A stretch of 43,342 bases of DNA from Dehalococcoidia bacterium. GTDB taxonomy: Bacteria > Chloroflexota > Dehalococcoidia > GIF9 > UBA5629. The translations under genes and the position numbers were made by a program. How positions within the stretch are numbered: position 1 is the stretch's first letter; every line of letters starts with the position of its first letter. Below the pieces are notes generated by a model, which saw nothing but the letters and a program-made list of their open reading frames with translations, did not search any database and had not been told where the DNA came from. This document shows positions 37,249 through 43,342 of the stretch, one piece after another. The stretch is taken from positions 1-43,342 of the forward strand of contig JAFGHL010000022.1 in the NCBI GenBank assembly GCA_016930155.1. The letters are read 5' to 3'.

Positions 37249-37923
37249 TCAGTATCTCTTGAAGAGGTTAAGAAAGCGGTCCTGATATGTGCTCCACAGC
37301 TTCCAGCGGTGAAGCTCGCTCACCAGTTCGGGTGCGTAGGAGGGATCTTTGGCGGCCATCTCAAAGAGCTCTTCAATATTTTCACGCGCATCCCGCGGAA
37401 CTCCCTGGTTATCCGCCACCAGCCTGCCTCGCCCGTAGAGCTCGGAGAAATTGCGGTAGGCCGAGTTCCTCGTGAGCTCAAAGGTGAATTTCATGAGTGA
37501 AACATCCCACAACTCCTCTACGCCTTTAATGATTGCACTGAGCGGATCGTTGCGGTTGTCGATGCGCTTGTTTATTTTATCAAGGATATTAACCAGCGGC
37601 TCTGAGACGATATTCATCTCCCCCGTTTCGTTTTTATACGAGTACAGAATACCCGGCTCGTGCGGGTTCTGCTCGGCCGCCATCTGTATAAAGCGCTTGG
37701 CTGGCCCGCTGAAGCCTTCAATATTGATCAGGTAGGTGGGGGTGACTATTTTTGGTCTTGCCGCTATTACCCTCCCTTCCCTGACCACGTTTACCTCATT
37801 CATAAGTTCGGTGATCATGTAATAATAGACGTTGGTGATTCCGAAAGTGGCCAACTGCTGTCTGGGAGGACGCAGGACCATGGTGTTCTCAATAGCCAGT
37901 CTTATTTTATCGTCAGCTTCCAT
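37249..37923 (-). CDS. Conserved hypothetical protein, soluble
   Basis: I do not recognise this 224-residue protein. It is soluble by composition, with no signal peptide or cysteine motif. The stretch REGRVIAARPKIVTPTYLINIEGFSGPAKRF looks like a structured beta-rich core, followed by a helical C-terminal half. The ORF track start is a GTG; the ATG two codons later (37923) has AAGG with a five-base spacer and is preferred. It follows the MBL gene by 11 bases, so the two are probably in one operon, and both may work together. Confidence 0.7.
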   Translation of the reverse strand: MEADDKIRLAIENTMVLRPPRQQLATFGITNVYYYMITELMNEVNVVREGRVIAARPKIVTPTYLINIEGFSGPAKRFIQMAAEQNPHEPGILYSYKNETGEMNIVSEPLVNILDKINKRIDNRNDPLSAIIKGVEELWDVSLMKFTFELTRNSAYRNFSELYGRGRLVADNQGVPRDARENIEELFEMAAKDPSYAPELVSELHRWKLWSTYQDRFLNLFKRY

Positions 37924-37934
37924 AGACACCTTAG

Positions 37935-38660
37935 CTATTCGAAGTACATTTTAACCGCCTGGAAATTGCGCTTTATCATATCCCTGCCACGGATGACCCC
38001 GTTAGGCTCAGTATTGTGCCCGGGAATCAGGAATTCCACATCCAGTTTTGACAGTCGTTCTATGCTCTTTTGCAGCATCCTGGTGCTTCCGCCGGGGAAA
38101 TCAGTCCTGCCTACACTCATATAAAAAATAACGTCGCCGGTGATAAGGACCTTGCTGTCAGGAAGATAAAGGCAGATTGAACCGGGCGAATGGCCGGGGC
38201 ATAGCAGGACCCGCATGTTGAAATCGTCTTTACCCAGCTTGACATCTCCTTCCTTCAGGAAAAAAAGAGGAGTGAATTTGGGGGCTCTCATGCCGAACAT
38301 AGTGTACATTCGGTCCCCGGCAGTTGTTCTAAATGCGTTTTCCTCCTCTGACAGGGTCACTGCCGCACCGCTGACATTGACTATCTCCTCGTTGGACTGA
38401 CAATGATCGGGGTGGCTGTGAGTGTTGATAATCAGGCCGATATCCTTCATTTGGATATGGTCTGTCTGCATGGATTCTTTCAGGCTGCTCAAGCAGTCCT
38501 CATCAGCCTCGTTGCTTATGTGCCCGGGATCGATGATAATGTGCGGCTTGTCCCCGTTGAGAACGTCCGTCAAAACACATGTGTTGCAGTTATTCCCCAT
38601 ACCGGACCAGATATAACAATAGAGATTATCCAGAAGTTTGACTGATTTATGATATTGCAT
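37935..38660 (-). CDS. MBL-fold hydrolase, glyoxalase-II-like
   Basis: A 241-residue metallo-beta-lactamase-fold protein with the metal motif HSHPDH (81-86), PGHSPGSICLYLP supplying a further His, ITGDVIFYMSVGRTDFPGGS with the bridging Asp, and a late IPGHNTEP. The GRTDFPGGS stretch is typical of the glyoxalase-II/YcbL-like group, which hydrolyses thioesters or related substrates. The actual substrate is unknown. AGGT lies shortly before the ATG. It precedes the unknown 224-residue gene and follows the HEAAH gene by 30 bases. Confidence 0.88.
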   Translation of the reverse strand: MQYHKSVKLLDNLYCYIWSGMGNNCNTCVLTDVLNGDKPHIIIDPGHISNEADEDCLSSLKESMQTDHIQMKDIGLIINTHSHPDHCQSNEEIVNVSGAAVTLSEEENAFRTTAGDRMYTMFGMRAPKFTPLFFLKEGDVKLGKDDFNMRVLLCPGHSPGSICLYLPDSKVLITGDVIFYMSVGRTDFPGGSTRMLQKSIERLSKLDVEFLIPGHNTEPNGVIRGRDMIKRNFQAVKMYFE

Positions 38661-38690
38661 TTATACCTGCTTTTATTAAGATATACGCCT

Positions 38691-39545
38691 TTAAATCAGG
38701 CCCATAAGTTGATGAAAAGCTGCATCAATGTTGCTATGCGTATCTTCGCCCAGTACTTCAATAATCGAGCCGGCCACTTTAAGCACTTTGTTCTCCTCAG
38801 CTTCGCCCAGCAGGGCGATCATTTGCTCCATCCTGACACTGAGCTGTAATTGCGTCTCCACCGGTGTTTTTTTTGTTTTCGGCAGTGAAAGAAGCGGGTC
38901 CGCAAAAAGTATCGGCCTGATCAAAGCGCTTTCGTAGATGAACCTTGTTTGCCTGTTTGTCCGCGCTATGGTCCAGGCTGTCTTGTCGTCCTCGGCGGGT
39001 TTGATCCACTCCATGGCGTAGTGGAACTGGCAATTGATGAAATCGTGCTGGATCAGAAACCTGGTAGCCTCGAAGTCTTTAACTCCCAGCGATAGTTGAA
39101 AAAAGACCTCTTCAAGTTTCTCATTCTCGATGCCTTTGATTGTGGCTGTATGGCGGCAATCCTCGGGTATCTGGAAAATACTGTACTCCAGCGCCCCGTG
39201 AAGTATCGTATGTGCAGCTTCGTGCCTCATAGCCCCTGCCCTGGCCTGCTTGCTGTATTTAAGCAATCTTTCCTGGCAAAGCAGTAGCCTGGGATAACCG
39301 CGCAGAACTTCGTAAGTGCAGGCGGATGCGTCATCCACAGTGTTGAAAGAAAGTCCAAGCTTGAATTTTTCTTCGCGCAGGAAGCTGGCGAGATTGGACT
39401 CAGTATCGAATGCATATATCTCGATCTTGTAGGGAACTTTTTTTGCAAAACGTCCGTAGCAGTCGTTGAGGACCTCGGAGACTTCTTTCTTGAAACTGCT
39501 TGAGATGTCTCCCCTCGCAAAATAGCTCAGGTCGATCGATGCCAT
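38691..39545 (-). CDS. Unknown protein with a zincin-like HEAAH motif
   Basis: A 284-residue protein without signal peptide or membrane segments. MRHEAAHTILHG (HEAAH at 108-112) fits the HExxH zinc site of metallopeptidases, set in a helix as expected. The third ligand is not obvious. Around it the sequence matches no peptidase family I know. The ORF track starts eight codons earlier at TTG; the ATG at 39545 is preferred, though neither has a Shine-Dalgarno. It heads the three-gene run with the MBL and 224-residue genes. A cytosolic metalloprotease is possible but unproven. Confidence 0.65.
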   Translation of the reverse strand: MASIDLSYFARGDISSSFKKEVSEVLNDCYGRFAKKVPYKIEIYAFDTESNLASFLREEKFKLGLSFNTVDDASACTYEVLRGYPRLLLCQERLLKYSKQARAGAMRHEAAHTILHGALEYSIFQIPEDCRHTATIKGIENEKLEEVFFQLSLGVKDFEATRFLIQHDFINCQFHYAMEWIKPAEDDKTAWTIARTNRQTRFIYESALIRPILFADPLLSLPKTKKTPVETQLQLSVRMEQMIALLGEAEENKVLKVAGSIIEVLGEDTHSNIDAAFHQLMGLI

Positions 39546-39632
39546 AGCCAGATGAAACAAAGATATCAATCTTGCGCAGTAAAGTCAATAATCGTGCTAC
39601 AATGTCTAAACTTTCTTTTGAGGTAGATATCG

Positions 39633-40124
39633 ATGAAGAGATTATGGGCGCCGTGGCGAATGCAGTATATACTGGGAGGGCATAAAAGCGGTGGATGTAT
39701 ATTGTGCGATAAGCCGGCTGAAAAGAAAGATGAGAAGAATTATATACTCCACCGTGGGAAACATGGTTATATCATACTTAACGCTTATCCATATACGCCG
39801 GGCCATCTGATGGCCGCCCCTTACCGCCATATTGCGAATGTTACCGAGGCGAATGCCGGGGAAGCAAAAGAGCTCTTCGAGCTGATTCAACTCTGCGTGA
39901 AACTGCTGACACAGACCATCAAACCGGATGGTTTTAATATAGGGATGAACATCGGTAGAGTAGCGGGCGCCGGATTGGAAGGACATATTCACATGCATAT
40001 TGTGCCCAGGTGGAACGGAGACAATAACTATATGAGCGTGGTTGCAGACACCAGAGTTCTTTCCGAGGGGCTGGCGACAACATACAAGAAGCTTAAGGAA
40101 GGCCTATCGCAAATAGCTGCCTGA
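39633..40124 (+). CDS. HIT-family protein (Ap4A phosphorylase-like hydrolase)
   Basis: A 163-residue histidine-triad protein. The catalytic motif is GHIHMHIVPRW (about 116-126), and the N-terminal RLWAPWRMQYI plus a CxxC pair in GGCILCDKP match the branch related to Ap4A phosphorylase/FHIT. It probably hydrolyses dinucleoside polyphosphates or nucleotidyl adducts. GAGGTAG precedes the ATG at a slightly long spacing. It stands alone on the plus strand between minus-strand blocks, ending seven bases before a TrkA-type gene. Confidence 0.93.
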   Translation: MKRLWAPWRMQYILGGHKSGGCILCDKPAEKKDEKNYILHRGKHGYIILNAYPYTPGHLMAAPYRHIANVTEANAGEAKELFELIQLCVKLLTQTIKPDGFNIGMNIGRVAGAGLEGHIHMHIVPRWNGDNNYMSVVADTRVLSEGLATTYKKLKEGLSQIAA

Positions 40125-40131
40125 GCCGGCC

Positions 40132-40800
40132 TTAGCTGAGCAGGATTTTTTCCAGGATTTTCTCGCTGTCCAGAGTAGTCAACGCGATAATACGATCATT
40201 CTCTTTAAAAACAGCTTCGGGGGAGGGAATCTTCGGACGTTCTCCTTCACGCATGATGAGTGCGATGGTGGTGTCCTGGGGCAGCTTTAGTTGGCCTATG
40301 GATTTGCCTACAGCCGGCGATTCTTTGGTGATCAGCAACTCCACGACCTCTTCCATATGTCCGCTCATTGTGAGCAGGTGTATCAGCGGATGTGCGGGTA
40401 TCTCCTGTTCCACATGCTCGAGGATCGTGTTGGTCACCGAGATAGTGGCATCTATGCCCAGTTTTCTGAATATGGCATCGTTGTTGGGATTATTGACCAG
40501 GGCTATGGTACGGGGCACATTAAAACGGTGTTTTGCCACCTGACAGGATACCAGGTTGTCTTCATCGTGGCTGGTCGTTGCAATCAGCACATCGGCCCGG
40601 CTGAGGCCGGCTTCATTCAAGACCACAGTTTCACAACCGTCGCCACGCATGCAGCAACTGCCCAGTTCATCCTCCAGCCTCTCGCATTTTCTCACGTCGC
40701 GTTCAATAATCAATAGCTCGTGGCCTTGATTAAGCAATGCTTTGCTGAGGTAATAACCGATATTGCCTCCGCCGACGATTACTATATAAAGAGATTTCAT
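40132..40800 (-). CDS. TrkA/RCK-type NAD-binding regulatory protein (TrkA_N + TrkA_C)
   Basis: A 222-residue RCK protein. The Rossmann motif VGGGNIG (about 9-15) followed by an acidic residue at the end of strand two (IIERD) indicates NAD(H) or related binding; the second half is a TrkA_C domain (VVELLITKESPAVGKS...). Such subunits gate potassium transporters in response to nucleotides. It is last in the set, five bases after another TrkA_N gene. No TrkH/KtrB-type membrane subunit is visible in the window, so its partner is unclear; the permease three genes upstream is a candidate. Confidence 0.92.
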   Translation of the reverse strand: MKSLYIVIVGGGNIGYYLSKALLNQGHELLIIERDVRKCERLEDELGSCCMRGDGCETVVLNEAGLSRADVLIATTSHDEDNLVSCQVAKHRFNVPRTIALVNNPNNDAIFRKLGIDATISVTNTILEHVEQEIPAHPLIHLLTMSGHMEEVVELLITKESPAVGKSIGQLKLPQDTTIALIMREGERPKIPSPEAVFKENDRIIALTTLDSEKILEKILLS

Positions 40801-40805
40801 GGCGT

Positions 40806-41240
40806 TCAGACTTTCTCCAACCTGTTGAAAAGAAGGTCTGCAAAGACCTCTGTCGGGCTGATGGATTCCAGGCCGAGATGTTCGTAGATATCTTTGCGCA
40901 GGGGGTCGTATATACGGCAGATAACGCGTGGAACTTTAAAGACATGTTTGGCTATCTGTGCCGCCATGACGTTGCGGTTGTCGCCCTGTGTCAGTGCGAT
41001 GAAGGCGCTGGCATCCTCAATACCAGCCTTGCGCAGCATCTCTTCGTCGGTGCCGTTGCCGATAAGAGCTGTGCCGCTGAAAGTAGGGGGGAGCCTTCTG
41101 AAGCTGTATGCGTCAATATCGAGTACGGTTACCTTATGACCGGCTGCATCAAACATAGCCGCCAGTTTGCCGCCCACGCGGCCGCAACCCATTATGACAA
41201 TCGTCTTCCTGTTCTGTTTTAAGGCTTCCGTTCCCGGCAT
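40806..41240 (-). CDS. TrkA_N-type NAD-binding protein (single RCK domain)
   Basis: A 144-residue protein with just the Rossmann half: IVIMGCGRVGGKLAAMF, then VLDID, and the TQGDNRNVMAAQIAKHVF loop. The C-terminal domain found in its neighbour is missing, so it may pair with the neighbour. Its ATG lies inside the end of uspA (22-base overlap). No strong Shine-Dalgarno. Together with its neighbour it makes the equivalent of a duplicated TrkA split over two genes. Confidence 0.9.
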   Translation of the reverse strand: MPGTEALKQNRKTIVIMGCGRVGGKLAAMFDAAGHKVTVLDIDAYSFRRLPPTFSGTALIGNGTDEEMLRKAGIEDASAFIALTQGDNRNVMAAQIAKHVFKVPRVICRIYDPLRKDIYEHLGLESISPTEVFADLLFNRLEKV

Positions 41241-41644
41241 ATAAGTACTCGGCAGGGTGCCTCTTCGAGGACATGCGGTACTGCATTCCCCATTGTGAAA
41301 GAGCCAAACCTTTTTTTATAGGTTAAACCCATTACAATCAAATCAACGTTGTTTTGCCGGGCCACCTCGATAATTGCCGGCCCGACATCGCGTGCTTGTA
41401 TGATCTCTGTTTCGACATCGAAATCGTTATCCTGCGCATATTCTTCGGCCTCGAGAAGCACCTTCTCTGCCGCTTCAACATCAGGTTTAATTATAGCATC
41501 GATCGGTAAGCTCCGGTTAACTTCCAGGACGTAAACAATAAATATCTTGGCCTTGGATTTTTTACCGATTTTACAGGCCAGCTCCACTGCCACCTGATCC
41601 ACACCGTTTCCCCTGGCAGCTACTAAAATCCTGGCAAATTCCAT
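41219..41644 (-). CDS. Universal stress protein, UspA family
   Basis: A 141-residue USP-fold protein: MEFARILVAARGNG at the start and VDLIVMGLTYKKRFGSFTMGNAVPHVLEEAPCRVLI near the end. The usual ATP-binding motif G-x2-G-x9-G(S/T) is altered (first glycine kept, later GN instead of GS), so ATP binding is uncertain. It lies between the APC permease and the TrkA-type genes. USP domains are often fused to or encoded with transporters of the APC and cation antiporter groups, so a regulatory role is inferred. Confidence 0.9.
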   Translation of the reverse strand: MEFARILVAARGNGVDQVAVELACKIGKKSKAKIFIVYVLEVNRSLPIDAIIKPDVEAAEKVLLEAEEYAQDNDFDVETEIIQARDVGPAIIEVARQNNVDLIVMGLTYKKRFGSFTMGNAVPHVLEEAPCRVLICRERKP

Positions 41645-41661
41645 CGAATTATTCTCAGTCC

Positions 41662-41671
41662 TGATTAATCA
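41662..41671. promoter_or_regulatory. Palindrome TGATTAATCA downstream of the uspA promoter
   Basis: A perfect ten-base palindrome near +15 of the proposed uspA transcript. It could be an operator, but ten bases at this AT content may be chance. Confidence 0.25.
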
Positions 41672-41692
41672 TTAGTCTGTTGAACAGCTACC

Positions 41693-41722
41693 ATTATAAT
41701 GTTGCAGTTGCTCTTAATCCAA
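41693..41722 (-). promoter_or_regulatory. Candidate promoter of uspA-trkA-trkA
   Basis: Minus strand TTGGAT (41717-41722), 18 bases, perfect TATAAT (41693-41698) in the 84-base gap between the permease and uspA. It would allow the three regulator genes to be expressed without the permease. Confidence 0.5.
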
Positions 41723-41728
41723 TCAGCA

Positions 41729-43264
41729 TCATTTTGCGGCCGCCGTGATCTTTCCATCGTTGCCGTTGGCATCTGGCTTTCTACGCTTGACGGTATACCA
41801 GTATACCACCAGCCCGATGGCTATCCAGGAAAATCCAACCCAGCGGCTATAAGGCTGCATCACAATTACCACGACCCAGATAGCCATGGTTCCCAGAAAA
41901 CCGAGGATTGCTGTCAGGGGTAAATCGCGGCCCATCACCGGTATATTTAAGCCCAGGCGAAAAGGCCGCTCGGCATAGGGCTGCTTGATGCGCAGAGCCA
42001 GAATCGAGGCATGAGCAATGGCAAAGGACATCATCGAGCCGAAGGCGTAAAGGCCACCCAGATTGGAGTACATGTCAGGGACAAAAAAGCCAGGCGCTTG
42101 CAAAAGAATTGCCAGTCCCGAGAAAAGGATAATAGATAAATAGGGGGTCTTGAACTTGGGGTGCACCTTGCCCATTATGGCTGGGACAAGTTTGAAGCGG
42201 CTGAGCGAGAATGCCAGCCTGGATATGCCCAGCAAACCCGCGTTGGTAGCTATGAGCAGGATGGTTGCCGCCAGTATCGCCACCAGCACCGGCAGAAACG
42301 CCTGAAGGCTGCTCAGCGCCCATGTGAATACGATTTGTTGTGCTTCCACGTTGAAAAGCTGGGTAGCAAGTTCAGTGGGATTCATGCCAAGGGACAGTTT
42401 ATTGGCTATCCCGGCGATGGGGTCCGTGGCCCAGTTGGTTGCCAGCTCGGTCGGGGTCATGGTGCTGAAAGCTGACACCGAGATACCTGCGTAGACCACC
42501 AGTACTACGATGGTTGTTATCAGGAGCGCCCTTGGACCGCGTACCTCGGGACGCTTGGTTTCCTCCGACATTTGAGATATCGTCTCTATACCGGTGAAGG
42601 CGATGGCGGCAATGGCTATGCCGAATAGGAAATCTTGAGGAGAGGGCCAGTAGTTCACAATTCTCTCCATAATAAGCTGAGGATTAAAGAAAAAAATCAG
42701 GGCCAGGGTAATTAAAATCGCTTGCACGGCCAGGTCCATAATGGCAAGCATAATATTCAATATGGATGATTCTTTGACACCGATAACATTGATCGTCATA
42801 AGAAACGCCACGACCATCATGGCGAACCCGGTCATCACGGCCGGAGATGTCTTAAGCGGGGCCCAGAAAAAGCCAAGGTATGATGGGATGGCGATTGCAG
42901 AGATGGATATTGTGACTATATACCCGAACATCAGGCCCCAGCCGGCCAGAAATCCTGCAAAATCGTTGAATCCATGCCGTGCGAAGCTGGCGGATCCGCC
43001 CGATTCGGGGTACATCGCTATTCCCTCGGCGTAGGACAGGGCGGTGAAGACAAAAATTATGCCGGCCAGGCCCAGTGCCATGGGCGTTGCGCCGGCGGCT
43101 GCCAGGACAACTATACCAAGAGCGTAATAGATGGAGGAGCCGACGTTGCCGTAGGCGATACTGAATAGATGTGTAGTGCGAAGGACCCGCCGCAGCGGTC
43201 TGATCTTCAGTCGTTGAGGGCGGACGAATTTGTCGCCCGGTTTAACCTGCCAGTTATTTTTCAC
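41729..43264 (-). CDS. APC-superfamily permease (amino acid or cation transporter)
   Basis: A 511-residue membrane protein with about 12 hydrophobic segments and a basic N-terminus. The first helix has FSIAYGNVGSSIYYALG and a later loop FTGIETISQMSEETKRPEVRGPR, the APC consensus for helix 6 and its following loop. The usual substrate class is amino acids. Because uspA and two RCK genes follow, potassium transport of the KimA kind is worth considering, but the large C-terminal cytoplasmic domain of KimA is absent. The start is GTG with no clear Shine-Dalgarno, behind a near-consensus promoter. Confidence 0.9.
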   Translation of the reverse strand: MKNNWQVKPGDKFVRPQRLKIRPLRRVLRTTHLFSIAYGNVGSSIYYALGIVVLAAAGATPMALGLAGIIFVFTALSYAEGIAMYPESGGSASFARHGFNDFAGFLAGWGLMFGYIVTISISAIAIPSYLGFFWAPLKTSPAVMTGFAMMVVAFLMTINVIGVKESSILNIMLAIMDLAVQAILITLALIFFFNPQLIMERIVNYWPSPQDFLFGIAIAAIAFTGIETISQMSEETKRPEVRGPRALLITTIVVLVVYAGISVSAFSTMTPTELATNWATDPIAGIANKLSLGMNPTELATQLFNVEAQQIVFTWALSSLQAFLPVLVAILAATILLIATNAGLLGISRLAFSLSRFKLVPAIMGKVHPKFKTPYLSIILFSGLAILLQAPGFFVPDMYSNLGGLYAFGSMMSFAIAHASILALRIKQPYAERPFRLGLNIPVMGRDLPLTAILGFLGTMAIWVVVIVMQPYSRWVGFSWIAIGLVVYWYTVKRRKPDANGNDGKITAAAK

Positions 43265-43297
43265 TTTTTAGTTATGTTCAGGAACAACTGTTGGCAA

Positions 43298-43326
43298 ATT
43301 GTATTCTTGACCTATGTCATTGTCAA
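43298..43326 (-). promoter_or_regulatory. Near-consensus promoter of the APC permease
   Basis: Minus strand TTGACA (43321-43326), exactly 17 bases, TACAAT (43298-43303), which lies 33 bases before the GTG. A strong sigma-70-type promoter by sequence. Confidence 0.8.
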
Positions 43327-43342
43327 GATACCGTACAACAGA

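Noticed and set aside
41729-43264. Naming the permease KimA
   Set aside because: It lacks the large C-terminal cytoplasmic domain and a key acidic residue appears to be Asn; general APC membership is all that is safe.

Overview
The window reads as chromosomal DNA from a bacterium of the phylum Chloroflexota, most likely class Dehalococcoidia or a near relative. This placement is inference and no phylogeny was run. The clues are a bacterial single-subunit Elp3, a GH3-type acyl-adenylating enzyme, an archaeal-style winged-helix regulator, many GTG/TTG starts, and short dispersed intergenic hairpin repeats. Nothing looks like phage, plasmid, insertion sequence or CRISPR. I saw no tRNA or rRNA. 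Genes are packed tightly and no gap reaches 300 bases.

Layout. 1-2025 holds the 3' part of secA, convergent with an acyl-CoA synthetase (2091-3782). PolX and an unknown protein follow on the plus strand (3875-6323). A long minus-strand block (15540 down to 6320) runs corA, a queuosine-precursor transporter, a Mut7-C RNase-like protein, nnrE/nnrD, coaX, coaBC, a TMEM175-type channel and valS; its centre is a cofactor repair/CoA cluster. A plus-strand sugar-phosphate cassette follows (15675-19072): LacD-type aldolase, pyruvate kinase and a PfkB kinase, which together could take a hexose phosphate to pyruvate. Next come a minus-strand MBL-fold protein and a HAD protein, then a plus-strand radical SAM protein. 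A complete oligopeptide ABC transporter operon occupies 21997-29405, with two tandem paralogous binding lipoproteins, two permeases and two ATPases.

29385-31489 is the most interesting part. Elp3, which makes cm5U at the tRNA wobble position, lies head-to-head with a class I methyltransferase resembling Trm9/ALKBH8, which esterifies cm5U to mcm5U in eukaryotes. The methyltransferase ORF has no ATG, GTG or TTG ahead of its SAM-binding motif. It appears to start at ATT behind a Shine-Dalgarno-like AGGGGA, so the ORF track cut off about 56 residues.

31486-39545 is all minus strand: a 1006-residue membrane GAF/GGDEF/HD-GYP protein, a GH3 enzyme, a small ribbon-helix-helix-like protein and a winged-helix protein behind a near-consensus promoter with an inverted repeat over its -35, an unknown 224-residue protein, a glyoxalase-II-like MBL protein and an unknown protein with HEAAH. 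After a plus-strand HIT protein, the window ends with a minus-strand set of an APC permease, UspA and two TrkA/RCK-type proteins. No TrkH/KtrB-like channel is visible, which suggests a transporter gated by nucleotide-binding subunits.
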